Shown: positions 10,936-24,568, numbered from the stretch's first letter. The stretch is 64,000 bases of DNA from Strongyloides papillosus (GCA_005656395.1 SRSI01000044.1:1860001-1924000), one strand, 5' to 3'. Made by a program: numbers and translations. The notes: generated by a model from the letters alone, not told the origin.

Positions 10936-11395
10936 TTATCTTCTTAATTTATCTAGGAATTGAAGAACTCTTTGATAGTTTTCCTCACGATTCATCCTAT
11001 GGATGACATCAACAACATTCCTTTCGTTAGTTAACAGTGCTGTATTGCTATCGTCAAAGAAGAGTCTATTTAGGGACTTGGCCTCTTCAATTGATCTTGG
11101 CCATACAGGTCTAAATACGTTAGAGAATAAAATAAAAATATTTTTGATAGTTTTAACTTACTTCCCACCAATATATCCTATTGGCTTGACTTGTGGATCA
11201 ATACGACCATCAAAAGTTGATCTTGTTTGTTGTTTATAACGTAAATAATCAATTAATTCCTAAAATAATTGAGATTTGATATATTTAAAAAATATATAAA
11301 TTTATGTCTCTTACTTCTTTAGTTAACTCTCCATTAACATTAATTAAATGTATAAATAAAAATATTAATACAAAGAATGGATAATTAACATTCAT
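10936..11395 (-). CDS. Small secreted protein, three exons (117 aa), unknown family
   Basis: Reconstructed by splicing on the minus strand: exons 11395-11315, 11259-11162 and 11110-10936, with introns of 55 and 51 nt, all with GT-AG ends and in frame. The product starts with a hydrophobic signal peptide ending near ..INVNG, continues as a charged chain (ELTKEELIDYLRYKQQTR...), a Gly/Pro-rich centre (KPIGYIGGKPVWPRS), and an amphipathic C-terminus ending FLDKLRR. It contains no cysteine in the mature part. It may be a secreted peptide precursor or nematode-specific factor; I do not recognise it. It converges with ccm-3 (137 nt between the stops). The clean splice structure and signal peptide make a real gene likely. 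Confidence 0.65.
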
Positions 11396-13760
11396 AATTA
11401 CTAATTTTAAAATAATTTATCAAAACTCAAGAAAATATTTATAATATAATATTAGGTCAAACATTATTAGAAACTAGATTATAGGATAATCTAACTATTT
11501 AATATCTTTAAATATAAAATATAGAGAAAGATTTTGTTAAAATACTTAAAATAATCCAAATTAATTATCAGGCATTTTTAATAATATCACATGATGTTTC
11601 ATTTAATATCGTCAATCGTCCAAAGAATGTGCTTTACCTCATAAAATTGTAATGTTTTGTTAATAAATACAAATAAAATGTTATGAAATTTGAAGAATTA
11701 TGTTAAAATAAAATATACTAACATTTGAATTATATATTATCATTAGAAAAATTATCAATGACAATTTTGAAGACATTATAGATTACTTGAAACTCTTAAA
11801 ATCAACTTTTACATAAATTGAAATATCTGCAATTTTTTTTCATTATAGAAGATTTTATTTCAAAATTTTGTGAGGTCACTTTGAAAACTTTTTGTTTTTA
11901 CTTTGAAAAATTTTATAAAAGTTTATTAAAAATTTAAAACTATTGATATCGTTAACTTTGACTTTAGAAATGATTCAAACTATCTGATAATAATAAAATA
12001 AATTTGGATAAGAGGAATATAAAATTTCCTTGAATCATACTTTTACACACAATAATGCACAGAAATGTTAAAATTAAGCATTATTTTATTGATAAGAGTG
12101 TTACAAATTTCCACTAAAAAATTACAACTTAAATTTATAAATTAATTATGTTGAAGATAATCATTATTATCGAAGAAAAATACTAAAGCTTGAATGTTTT
12201 TATAGAATATCTCACCAAGGTGAAGGAGTGTTAAATTATTGATAATAGTATACCTTAAATTTAATTAAGCAATGAAAGAAAAATAATAAATTTATCAGAA
12301 GAATTTATTTGTTTATTGAGTAAAACGAGAATGGTAAGAGAAAAAAGAATAAATAATTTAACATATTCCTTAAAGCATTTTATTCGATAAAATATAGTAT
12401 TGGACAAGTTTTTTTTAAAGATAGATGCTTTATCAATTTTCTCCTCAAACTTTTTATTTAATTTATTTATGTAAAATATTTAGGTATACAACTTATTTCA
12501 CCCATTATTTGTATTAGTAAATTTTTCCTTAATCATTTTATATTTTCATAAAAAAATTTATTTTTATAATATTATTAACATTCTCATTAATATTTATTTT
12601 TTACATATAATATTATCTAATGAAAAAAATTTAAAATACGCCATTTCATAATACTATAACTAATGATAGTTAAATTCATAATATTTTATGATAAAAAAAA
12701 TCTTAACCAATTAAAAATTTCTATACATACAATATCAATTATTAGATAAGATTACAAATATTTAAAAGATTTTATTTTGATTACACATCATAGTATTCCA
12801 ATGACTATAAAATCATAAAACATGAACTTAAATAATGTATTTTAAACTTTTAAATAAATAATAATTCTTATACTACCGCACCTAAATTGATTTTTTATTT
12901 ATTAGTGGTAAAAATAATTTTACTATAAAAAACCTTTTACAATTTTCTAGTATTTGAATACTGAATAATCTTTTTTACTCATAATATAAATAACCAAAAT
13001 ATTTCAAAATTATAAAATAATTTACCTATATATTCTTTTAATAAATTTAAATTCTATAGTTTAATGATAAAATGCTGTGTATTAAAAAACGAGTGATAAT
13101 CTATATAAATTATAAATACTAATATTTTACTAAATAGATATATAAAGTTTGTGTAAAATTTTTATAAGCTCTTATACTCTGTTGTTTTAATTAAGAGATA
13201 TTTATTACTTATTTGTGTGCTGTTATGCAAAATAAATTATTATATTTTAGGTAAAAAATATTTTTTGTTTTCTTAATAAATACAGATTAATTTTACAGGA
13301 AATTTATTAGATACTATGAATATTTTCTTTAGAAAAATTAAAATATAAATGTAATGATATATACAATATTATAATAATAACTTTTTTATTATTAATAAGC
13401 TAGTCATTTTAAAAACATGGTATTTATTAAAATAAGGAAGAAAAATAGTGAATTTTTTATTGATAATATAATTTTTAAAACAAATATTAAATCTTTATCT
13501 AATACTTATTTAAAACAAAAATAAGGTCTATTTTATCAATATTTTTATATTATTAATGACTTTTTTGTGTTTATTATATGATTCTTTAATTATTGTATAG
13601 GTGTAGAATAAATTTTATCAATTTTATTAAATCAAATTTTTATCAATACTTCCTTTTGTTGTACGCTTCATTATAGTTAGTCATCAACTGTTATAAATGA
13701 CGACGTTTTATCTATTTATTAAAATTATTAATCTTTTACAATTTTCAGTTTCAAAAACTA
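11396..13760. other. 2.4-kb intergenic region
   Basis: A+T-rich with stops in every frame and no supported gene or repeat. The last bases contain an ATTTTCAG acceptor at about 13741-13748, just before the ABCA start, likely for trans-splicing. Confidence 0.5.
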
Positions 13761-16700
13761 ATGGGTACTTTTAAACAATTACGTTTACTACTATGGAAAA
13801 ATATTCTACAACAAATAAGATCACCAATTTTTACGTTATTTGAAACTGTTGTACCTATATTTCTTATATCACTATCATTTGGTTTAATGATAGGAGTAAG
13901 TTTTTTATTTTTCATAAAGATTAATAACTTTTTTTCCAGTTAAGGGGTACATTTGAAAAAAAATACAATCAAACAGATTATTCAGGATGGCCAGTAACGG
14001 GTAGTTATTTAGATTTACTAATACCAGCTAATATAAAATCTATGGATGAAACATTATTAGATTATTCTATTTTTTTGGATGACAAACCTCCACGTTGTCA
14101 ATTTCTTCAGGTAACATCAAATAATTATTCAATTTTAAATAAAACTGTTGATGTTGGTATTGAATTTGTCTATGCTCCAGAAACAAAATACACAAAAATA
14201 ATTATGAATGAAATAGTTAGAAGATTTACGCAAAATGATGTCTTTCATAACCCTATACAATTTGATAATATTCCAAAAATATTAAATATAACTTTACCTG
14301 GTGAAATTCAAGGTATAATTAATTCATTTAATTTTACAACATTAAATATACATGGAAATACTAGAGGTTATGAAAGTGAAAGTGCAATGTTAAAAGATCT
14401 AGAAATAACTTTTGCTAATCATTGTAACAATTCAATTATTGGTGGTATAGTTTTTGATGATAACTTTTCTAATAATCCAATGGGTAATGATAATGTAACA
14501 TATAAGATACGATTATCAAATACTCATAGAAGACTTGCTAAAACATTTGCCAAAAATGATTTTCGTCCATGGGATACTGTAACAATATTTGCAACACAAT
14601 ACATTTCTGGTCCTATATCACCAACAAATTATGATGGTGGTGAACCAGGATATTGGGAGGAAGGATTTTTAATGATCCAAAAAGCAGTTGATACATCAAT
14701 TGGTTTAATGATAAAAAATAATTATACAGAAAAAAATACATCAGTAATTGATGAAATTATGTCAAATCCATCCATAACAACGTTACAAAGATTTCCATTT
14801 CCATCATATAAAACAAAAATAATTGAAGTTGGATCATTTTTTTTACCAATAGTAATAATATTTTCATTGATGACGAGTGTTATCTATATTGTTAAAACAT
14901 TGGTTACAGAAAAAGAAAGTCAATTAAAAGAGTATATGAAAGTTATGGGATTAAAACAATGGGTTAATTGGATTGCTTATTTAATTATAAATTATGTTAA
15001 AATATTACTGTCAGTAATTTGTATAACAGTTTTCATGATATTTGTTGCTCAAAATACCGATCCATCATTAATTTTAATCTTTTTCCTTCTTTATACATTT
15101 AATGTTGTATATTTTTCATTCTTTATTTCAACATTCCTACAATCAGCTACAACTGGTACATTATTTGCTGTCCTCGGATGGATGCTTCTTTATTTTTGGA
15201 GTGTTATATTTCAGGCACTTGACACACAGGGAAATTATAGTTTTTCAACAAAAATGATTAATTTTATTAATCCTAATGTTGTTTTAACATATGCTATTAT
15301 TTCCGTTGGAAGATATGAAACTCAGGCTAGTGGTGTTACGTGGAACTCTATTTGGACTCCACCAACACCTGATCAAGAAGTTTGCTTTGCTCATTATTTA
15401 TTAATGTTAATAGTTGATGGTATTATACTTATTATCTTAACAGGATATGTTGAAGCTATTAATCCAAGTGGTGAGGGTGTACCACAACCACCATACTTTT
15501 TTTTACTTCCTAGTTATTGGTTTCCAACATTATTTAATAAAAAAGTATCTCTAACAAATATTAATTCAAAAGAAAATAATATTGGTGATAAAAATGAGAA
15601 TGAACCTGATGTATCTCCAATGATTAATATAGTTAATTTAACAAAAGTTTATGGAAAAAGTTTAATATCACAATTATTTAATTGTAAATTTGGTAATAAT
15701 GCTAAAAAAGTTGCTGTTGAAAATTTAAATTTACGCCTTTATCCTGGTCAGATAACAGCACTTCTTGGACATAATGGTGCTGGTAAAAGTACAACATTTT
15801 CTATGTTAACAGGTGTAATACCATCAACATCTGGTACAGCATATATAGATAGTTATGATATTAAATCAAATTTACCGGAGATAAGAAAAAAATTAGGTTT
15901 ATGTCCACAATATAACACTTTATTTGATACATTAACTGTTATGGAACATCTTGAATTTTTCTGTAAACTTAAAGGAAGAGTATATAATGAAGATGAAGCT
16001 ATAAATATATTGGAAAGATTAAAGATTGGTTTTAAGGCAAATTTTAGAGCTGGAAATTTATCTGGTGGTCAAAAAAGAAAATTATCATTAGCCATAGCAT
16101 TGATAGGTGGTTCAGAGATAGTGATGCTTGATGAACCAACATCTGGTATGGATCCTGGTGCAAGACATGATACATGGACATTATTACTAGAAGAAAAATC
16201 TAAAAGAACAATGCTCCTTACAACACATTTTATGGAGGAAGCTGATTTATTAGGTGATAGAATAGCAATAATGGCACATGGAAATTTACAATGTTCTGGT
16301 TCAAGTATGTTTTTAAAGAATCTTTATGGTGTTGGTTATCATTTAACAATTGTATTTAAAAAAGGTATACCATTAAATGAAATTCATAAGCAATATAAGA
16401 ATGTTCTCTTATTTCTAAGAACATACTGCGATGATGCAGAGATGGATTCAGCTGTTGGTAGTGAAGCAACGTATTTAATCAACCAATTACATAGATCAAA
16501 ATTTTCAACAATTTTTAAAGATTTAGAGGAAGGTCAGGAGAAATTTAATATTGAATCATTTGGTGTTTCAATAACAACAATGGAAGAAGTATTTTTAAAA
16601 GTCAATGATATAGCAAATGTGAATAGAGATATTAAATTAGGTATTTTAAATGAAAATGGAACAAATGAGAAGAATAATTTGGTAGAAAAATTTAATGACT

Positions 16701-19282
16701 TAAAAAATATAAAAAAAATTAGTGGTATGAATTATTATTTCCAACACATGAAAGCAATGTTCCTTAAAAGAATAATTTATTTCTGTAGGAAATGGACACA
16801 ATTTATTCCCTCATTAATAATACCAATATTATATTTATCATTATTAACATGGACATTAAAAATTATTCCAGCACCAAAACCTCAGCCACAACTACCAATT
16901 AATTTTGATTTCTATTCACAAAAAGATGTACCAGCTAATGTTATAATACAAAAATCTAATGATACGTTTGATAATTCTACATTTGCTCCAGATATGTATA
17001 ATTTAATTGAGAGTATTAATCCATCAATTAAGATTGATCCTATTTATACAAATGATACATATAATCAAAGTTCATACATAAAAGATAAGATCAAAGATGA
17101 AGGATATAGAATTTTTAGTTTAAAAACTCCTGTAGCATTTAGTGATTGGTTTAAAGACGTTCCAATACCAATTATTGGTAATTTCCATTTAACAATATTA
17201 AATGGAATGTTTAACAATTTCGCACTTCATTCACCTCCATTAGCATTGAATATTATTGATATATTTTTGTTAAGAAGAGAGACAAACAATTCAAAATTAA
17301 GTATTAATGTTATTAATCACCCATTACCACCATCTATAGGTGATACAACGAAGTCCTCAAGTACCACAACATCAGGATCATTCTTGATTGGATATACAAT
17401 TATTGTATCAATGTCAATGGCAGTCTCAACATATGCTTCATTTCTTATTAGAGAAAGATCTAAAAGATCAAAACACATGCAAATGATGTCTGGAATAAGA
17501 CCATGGACGTACTGGATGACAAATTTTATTTGGGATGTATCATGTTTTTTACTTCCTGTTGGAGCATTTATAGGAATATATTATTTATTTGATATTGAAC
17601 CATTTACCAATTCATCACAAACAGTTTTGACATTATTATTAATTATGTTGTTATATGGATGGACAGTTATACCATTTGTTTATACATTTCAATTTGCCTT
17701 TAACTCAGCTCCAAAAGGATATACATTAATTGTTATGTATAATATAATTACAGCTATGGCATCATCCATTGCTACAAATATTATAACACAGACAGTTAAT
17801 GATGATGTATCATTTACATGGTCAATTATTTTATCATTTATATTTCCAACATACAATCTTTCCAATTGTTTTTCAATTCTTTATAATAATGAATATGCCA
17901 GAATCGCTTGTCAAGGTATTGATTGTACAAATCCATTATTCAAAAGTAGTGTTCCACAATGTTGTGGAGAGATTCAAAGTAGAGCATATGTCGAGAATGT
18001 CATGAATTTTTTCACTAAAAAGGGAATTGCTTGGGGTCTTTTATTTTTAGGTTTAGAAGGATTTATATATTGGTTTACAACAATTGCTATTGAAAAACAA
18101 TGGAATAAAAAATTAAAAAGAAAACTTGAAAAAAATAAAAGTAGTTATGATAATAATTCATTTAATTGGGAATGTACTGACCCAAACCTTTCTGTTAATG
18201 TTTTAGAAATGGGTAAAAGTAAAAATTTATCATCAAATAATAATGATGAGGATGATGATGTAATAAAAGAAAGACAAAATGTTCTTGAATCTTCAGCACT
18301 AAGTAACACTGTCATTGTAAAAAATATCAAAAAAAGGTACGGTAATTTCGAGGCTGTTAAAGGAATTAGTTTTACTGTAGAAAAAGGTGATTGTTTTGGT
18401 TTGCTTGGTGTAAATGGAGCTGGTAAAACTTCAACTTTCCAAATGTTAACTGGTGAAAATGATATTTCTGAGGGTGATGCTTTTATTAAAGGGTATAGTA
18501 TTAAAAATAACTGGAGGGAAGCAGGAGAAAATATTGGTTATTGTCCACAATATGATGCTATTTTAAAAGAAATGACTGGTGAGGAGACATTATATATGTT
18601 TGCAAGAATACGTGGTATAGCTTCAGAAGATATTCCAAAAACTGTTGATACAGTAATTCGAGCCATAAATATCGGTATGTATGCTAAAAGGCAAATAAAA
18701 ACATATTCTGGTGGTAATAAAAGAAGATTATCACTTGGTATAGCATTAGTAGGCATGCCAGAAGTTTTATTATTAGATGAACCAACATCAGGTGTTGATC
18801 CTAAAGCTAGAAGAATTATATGGGAAATTTTGGCACGTATAAGAGAGGTAGGAACAGCATTAGTATTAACGTCACATTCAATGGAGGAATGTGAAGCACT
18901 CTGTACATCACTTTCAATTATGGTAAATGGAAAATTTAAATGCTATGGATCACCACAACATATTAAATCAAAATATGGTTCCGGTTATACACTGTTAATG
19001 CGTATGGAGACACCAAATGAAATGTCAGCAGCTGTCGACACAATTTTACAGAAATTCCCTGGATCAATACTAAAAGAACAACATGCACTTCAATTGAATT
19101 TCGAATTAAGAAAAACTAAAAATACCACATGGAGTAACTTATTTAAACAATTAGAAGATTTAGTAGAACCATTAAAAATCCAAGATTATTCTTTATCACA
19201 AACAACACTAGAACAAGTATTTTTAGAATTTTCAAGGGATGTTTCCATGATTGGGTATAATAACGACAGTACTACAAAATAA
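13761..19282 (+). CDS. ABCA-class full ABC transporter (1825 aa, 2 exons)
   Basis: Membrane lipid-type transporter with the full TMD1-NBD1-TMD2-NBD2 order. Exon 1 is 13761-13895; a 44-nt intron and phase-0 join lead to exon 2 at 13940-19282. The N-terminus [16 protein letters not shown] and first helix are typical of ABCA proteins, followed by an extracellular loop of about 230 residues and six membrane segments. NBD1 has Walker [10 protein letters not shown] (about residue 655), signature LSGGQKRK (about 752) and Walker [14 protein letters not shown] (about 770). NBD2 has [10 protein letters not shown] (about 1535), [12 protein letters not shown] (about 1634) and [13 protein letters not shown] (about 1654). 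Both ATP sites look intact. Worm relatives are the ABT proteins and CED-7; I cannot say which is orthologous. The start is supported by an ATTTTCAG acceptor 12 nt upstream. Confidence 0.92.
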
Positions 19283-21643
19283 AAATCTATATTATAAATA
19301 GTGTATTTATTTCTATATTATTGAATTTATTTAAAATATAGTAAACATATAAATATAAAGTTATTCCTTTACCTCATTAAATACAATGATTTCATAATCC
19401 ACAATACATATACTGTATTCTTTATTAGTGAGTATTTGAACTTCAATAAATATAATAATATGATTGTACTTCAGAATGTACTAGAATTACTTTACATCAA
19501 TCGTTGTATATTTATTTAAAGTGTGTAAGAAAAATTTAAAATAAATCTTATCATTTCAACCACAAATTCTTGAATTTGGTCTAATCCCATATGCTGGGAA
19601 AAAGTATAACTCTTAACAATTATTTCATAAAAATCGGTCAAATCAGAAAAGAGTTATGTTGAAAACAAAACTTTTTATCTCTTTTTACTATACATTAATT
19701 ATCATTTTATAGTAAAAACGTGTAATTACTTCCTTATTTTCTTTGAACATCATTATTTACTAAAACATCAGTCATTATTTCCAAAAATTGTGAAGAATTT
19801 GACCTTTAAATGGAAATATAACATATGATGACATAAATTATTGATAAAACGTGCGTATTACAATGATGTCTCACAGCGACATTTATAACTTAAAGTTTGG
19901 TCAAAATATAAACATGTTTCAGTTTTACTATCGCATTTATAAGCCTCTATCTCAGTGAGAACGCCACGTTTTTATTCTTAAATTTACACATATGTTTTCA
20001 TTTATATTTGTAGGAGGTGGTGGTAATAGTATATTTATATTTAATTGATTTTAATTTTAACTTTAAATTTGAAGTTAAATATTTTATTTCTAATGAAATT
20101 GAAAGAAATCATGTAATTATAATTATTTATTAATCTTTAATTTTTTTTATTTTCTTATAAATTTAAAATTTCTTTTAACTATTATTATAAAAAGAATAAT
20201 GTATATTTAAAATTAATGACGTATTTGCATATAAATTTTAGATTAAAAACCATTTTTAGTAATTATACATTTATATAGAACTTTTATTCTATTTAATTAA
20301 AATTTTTCAGCTTTTTTGTAAAATCATATACAATTTAATGAATGTGCTTACAATTTCTACAATTTGGTTAAGAAAGATAAGATGCAAAATTTAGTGTACT
20401 TTGTTAATTTATTTTGTGACAACTAGAAATTGTTGCTTTTTATTTTTGGTATGATCTTAAATGTCTAATAGGTTTATAAAAAGCGAGAAAAAAATATAAA
20501 TATATATGTATAAAATGTATAAGAGATGTATAAAATGTGATATTTATTGTTAATGGATGATATTTATGTGGCTGGTTAAGATATGGCATTTCAATTATAT
20601 TATGGTTTGATAATATTATTAAAAAAATAATAATAAAACAAATATCCTGCAACAGCTTTATCATCTTTATATCTTAATGCATTACTTCCCTATTCTCTAT
20701 TTATGTTTCTTACATGGATGCCAAGTTTTTATTCTAGAAAGACTTCTATATATTATTTTCTCTGTAATATAATATATTAATATATATAATTTATGGTGAA
20801 AGTAATACACATATATACTTAGGTGGATTTTATAGATATTATATCATATCTATCACTATGGTATTTTCAAAATGGTATTCCTTCAACCGCACATATTTCA
20901 TTATCAGTTTATACTTGTTTTTAATACTCAATTCCAGTAATGTTATACTTTTGTAATGGCTTTATTCTTTATAACAATGTGGGATGTTCTTTAAATATTA
21001 AGATACATGTACAAAAATAAGGATAAACAGAGTGTAATTATAGTAATGTGCATCAGAATTAGAATAAATTATCAGAAAAAATTAAAACAACTGTTGTCCC
21101 CCTATTGTGTTTTTTTACTATTACCATAATACTACAATATCAATATCTATTGGATGTATAAATTTTTATATCTATGATTAACTCACTTTTCAACGACCTG
21201 GTATTTTCATTTTTTGATTCTGCCAATTATATACTTATCGTTTATTTTTTTATTTGGTGTTTACTTGTTTAAAGTTTGGTTTTTATTATATTACTATGGT
21301 TTTTTTTATCTAACACTCTGTTACTATCAACCCATATCATGAGAGTGGTAATTTTTTTATATGTACTTCTTTGTTGGGATAATAGAATTGTTCAGTGATT
21401 TATGGAAGGATATGAGGTAATGATGTACAATTTGTATTCCACATATTTGACTAAGATTTTTTTGGATAAAATATGATTAGTAATGTATCGTTTATGCGTG
21501 TAATGTATACGAGAGAAAAATAATCTTTGGATTGTTATTGGATTTTGTTGTTGTAAAATTTCATTATATACAAACTATGGTATTTTTAGGGATAAAAGTT
21601 GTAAACAAACTTCCTTCTTTTTTTTGTTTCAAAGATTAATAAC
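19283..21643. other. 2.4-kb intergenic region before the SR gene pair
   Basis: No supported gene. The last 120 bases hold a block shared with the upstream region of the second SR gene: a 27-nt identical T/G-rich element (21527-21553) and a TATGGT...TTTTTAG|GGATA acceptor ending at 21589. The rest is A+T-rich single-copy-looking sequence. Confidence 0.5.
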
Positions 21644-22270
21644 ATGGCAAGATCACGTTCAAAGAGTTTTGATGATACAAATGACCGTTCCAGAAAACGC
21701 AGTCGTTCACTTTCATTCTCCCCAATGAAAGAGGAGTCTTCGAGAAGACTTCATGTTGCCAATTTGGATGAAAATGTTAGAAAGAAGGATCTCGAGGAAT
21801 CTTTTGGGAAATTTGGAAAAATTGTTGATTTATGGTTGGCCAGTTATGCACCATTTTATGCTTTTGTAACATATGAATCTGGAAAAGATGCTGAGGAAGC
21901 ATGTGCAGAAATGAGAAGTGCATATATTGGTGGATGTCGTATCAAGACAACTGTTGCTCTACCAAGAAGAAGTGCTGGAGATAGACCAAAAAGAAATTTT
22001 GATAGAAGATACGATAGAGATGATAGAAGAGACTACAGACGTGATGGTGGTGATAGGAAAACCAATTATAGAAGAGATTCTGATAGAAACAATTATCGTA
22101 GAGATGACAAAGGAGGTTACAGAAGGGATGAACGTGATGGATACCGTAAATATGATAATAGAAATACATTTAAAAGAGGTGATGATAGAAGAGATAATAA
22201 CTATCGTGATAGAAGAATTCGTTCTCCTGTAGGAGCAAGGAAATATAGGCGTTCAAGATCACGCAGTTAA
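21644..22270 (+). CDS. SR-type splicing factor, SRSF3/7-like, copy 1 (208 aa)
   Basis: Predicted nuclear RNA-binding protein. A short RS-rich head (MARSRSKSF) precedes one RRM at about residues 35-110, then a long Arg/Asp/Tyr tail with YRRD repeats and a closing RSRSRS. The RRM reads RLHVANLDENVRKKDLEESF, then DLWLASYAPFYAFVTYE and GCRIKTTVALPR. The W-A-x3-P-x-Y/F-A-F-V spacing resembles SRSF3/SRSF7 (WVARNPPGFAFVEF) rather than SRSF1 or Tra2, though the RNP1 motif is divergent. It is intronless in the coding part. Its upstream acceptor at 21588-21589 suggests a spliced or trans-spliced leader. It is a tandem duplicate of the gene at 23633. The exact orthologue is uncertain. Confidence 0.82.
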   Translation: MARSRSKSFDDTNDRSRKRSRSLSFSPMKEESSRRLHVANLDENVRKKDLEESFGKFGKIVDLWLASYAPFYAFVTYESGKDAEEACAEMRSAYIGGCRIKTTVALPRRSAGDRPKRNFDRRYDRDDRRDYRRDGGDRKTNYRRDSDRNNYRRDDKGGYRRDERDGYRKYDNRNTFKRGDDRRDNNYRDRRIRSPVGARKYRRSRSRS

Positions 22271-23446
22271 AATGTATAAAAATAATTTTTTTGTTTCAAC
22301 TTTGTATTGTTTGTGTAATATCCTATTGATATATAATATAAATACATAAATTTGAAATTATTTGATATATTTGTATTGCTAAAAATATGCGTTTGATTTT
22401 TTTAAGCTAATAAATAATGTAGTGCTTGTTTTTTTTGGACAAAATTAACATGAAATAAAATAACTCTGGATTACATGTGTGAAAATATAGTGCTCAATTT
22501 TAATCTTCGGTTAAATTAGTTTTTTTATACTTCTATATTAAATTCAATATTCTCTCAAAAAAAGTGTAACAGAAAGGGAATTTTACAAGTTTTCAGAATA
22601 TTGAAATGCTTTGAAGAGACTTTATAAGTCACTGACATCTCTACCTATATATTTTTTTATCAATTTTACAAAATAATTATAAATCTATGCATTTATTAAG
22701 TGCTTTACCACAAAATATTCCAAACGAAAGTACAACAATTAATTTTACATTTTTTATAACAAATGCTTATCTTTCAATCAAATTATTGGTAAAAAACCTA
22801 AAGTTAGCTTTTTAAGTGATTGATCAAACTACTTTTTTCTATCTTAAAATGCCCTCAATATACCTAAATCTCAAATGTTACACTTTTTAACCTTTAACTT
22901 TATAAAACATAGAATACGTTTCCTTTTAATTGGTAAGCTTAATATAGTATTTATACAAAATTTCTTTCCCGATAATTAATTATATAAATTATTGAACTTT
23001 ATAGATAAGAAATATTAATAATGGTTAGTGTTATTCAGATTTTATCATTGAATAATTTCATAATTTCCTTTTATCATCTTTTAATACACATGGGCATGAT
23101 TACTCTCTTTATACATTAATTTAAATTTTCTCTCTCGGAACTCATATTTATTTCAAGTAATAGGTTATTTTAGTATTCTTTTATCATCAAAATTTTTAGG
23201 TGATAAAAATCGATGTACAATGCATTGATTAATGGATCCTTTTTAATGCCAAATGGCAGTAACTACTTTATTGTTCAAAGTATATTATGTTCCAACGCGC
23301 TTTATTATACGTTGTAGTTAATTAGGTATATATCTTTCCAATAAACAAAGATGCGTCTAGTAAAGTATAAATTGATTACATTTTTGTAGAGCTGACTGGT
23401 AATAATTTTAATTTTTATGCGTTGTTCGTGGGCAAAAATGCAATAA
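22271..23446. other. Interval between the SR gene copies
   Basis: About 1.2 kb of A+T-rich sequence containing the 3' end of copy 1. No separate gene is supported. It does not look like a decayed third copy. Confidence 0.45.
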
Positions 23447-23576
23447 TTGGATTGTTATTGGATTTTGTTGTTGGAGTTTTTTTTGTTTTATTATTGGATT
23501 TTATTTTTGGCTTTTATTGTTGGATTTTATTGTTGGATTTTGTTAATTGGATTTTGTTGTTGTTATCTTTATACAA
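23447..23576. repeat. Minisatellite of TTGGATTTT(A/G)TTGTTGG units upstream of SR copy 2
   Basis: The block starts with 27 nt identical to 21527-21553 upstream of SR copy 1 and continues as several imperfect tandem units based on TTGGATTTTGTTGTTGG. Copy 1 has only a single short version. This looks like local expansion of a promoter-proximal or leader element after the gene duplication. An open reading frame through it is a by-product of the repeat. Confidence 0.7.
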
Positions 23577-23632
23577 AATATGGTGTTTTTTAGGGATATT
23601 TATCACTTACTTACATCGACTACTGTTACATA

Positions 23633-24250
23633 ATGGCTCGGTCACGTTCAAGAAGTTATGATGACTCTAATGATCGTTCAAGAAAACGTAGTCGCTCACC
23701 GGAATGTTCCAATAAAGAAGAACCAAGCAAGAGACTTCATATTGCAAATTTGGATGAAAATGTAAGAAAGAAAGACCTTGAAGAATCCTTTGGTAAATTT
23801 GGAAAGATTGTTGATCTGTGGTTAGCTAGTTATGCTCCATTCTACGCATTCATAACTTATGATAGCTTAAAAGAAGCTGAGAATGCATGCGAAGAAATGA
23901 GAAGTGGATACATCTGTGGATGTCGTATCAAGACGACTATTGCCTTACCAAGAAGGAATGCTGGAGATAGACCAAAAAGAAATTTTGATAGAAGATATGA
24001 TAGGGATGATAGAAGAGGTGGTTATAGACGTGACGATGGTAGGAGAAATGGTTACAGAAGAGATTATGATAGAGACGACTATCGTAGAGATGATGATAGA
24101 AGAAGTTACAGAAGGGATGATCGTGATGGATATCGCAAGCACGATGATAGAAATGGATACAAGAGAGATGATCGCAGAGATAGTTATCGTGACAGAAGGG
24201 ACCGATCTCCAATTCCAAGAAAAAGTAGACGTTCAAGATCACGCAGTTAA
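23633..24250 (+). CDS. SR-type splicing factor, SRSF3/7-like, copy 2 (205 aa)
   Basis: Tandem paralogue of the gene at 21644, in the same orientation and about 1.4 kb downstream. It has the same architecture: RS head, one RRM (about residues 33-107), a YRRD-rich tail and an SRRSRSRS end. The RRM is nearly identical between copies, including the DENVRKKDLEESFGKFGKIV and LWLASYAPFYAF segments; the head and tail differ more. The conserved acceptor TTTTTTAG|GGATA lies 39 nt before the ATG (54 nt in copy 1). The product is expected to bind pre-mRNA and act in splicing or export. Both copies are intact, so dosage or expression differences may keep them. Confidence 0.82.
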   Translation: MARSRSRSYDDSNDRSRKRSRSPECSNKEEPSKRLHIANLDENVRKKDLEESFGKFGKIVDLWLASYAPFYAFITYDSLKEAENACEEMRSGYICGCRIKTTIALPRRNAGDRPKRNFDRRYDRDDRRGGYRRDDGRRNGYRRDYDRDDYRRDDDRRSYRRDDRDGYRKHDDRNGYKRDDRRDSYRDRRDRSPIPRKSRRSRSRS

Positions 24251-24568
24251 ACTGTCTAGTCCTACTATGGTACATCTACTACTTTTATCTGAGAGAAATA
24301 AAGTTGAGAAAAAATTACAAGATGTAAATTGATTGATTTATTATTTTTATAATTGTTATATAATTTAAACATAGGTGGAAGGAAATAGGTGATGGATACT
24401 ATAGTAGTGCTAGTTCCTTATGTAAGAAGTTTTTTTTTGTCATTACAATTGTTTTTTTAATTATTTGTCTTTTAATATATAATTAAAGTTGCTGTTTTAT
24501 TCTATTTAATATGTTTTCTTTCTAAATAAATATACAAGTATATACAGTTAAAATACATTATTATAAAG
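24251..24568. other. Convergent 3' spacer between SR copy 2 and zyg-8
   Basis: About 320 bases of A+T-rich sequence with the 3' ends of two convergent genes. An AATAAA at about 24297 probably ends the SR transcript. No gene is seen. Confidence 0.45.

Noticed and set aside
20440..20664. Minus-strand 74-codon hydrophobic open frame
   Set aside because: Composition mirrors the A+T background (Ile/Phe/Tyr/Leu), it has no domain, no splice or acceptor support, and lies in a long non-coding stretch.
23422..23661. 79-codon plus-strand open frame overlapping the SR copy 2 start
   Set aside because: It is a translation of the TTGGATTTTGTTG minisatellite (Leu/Phe/Asp-rich repeats) and overlaps the real SR start in another frame.
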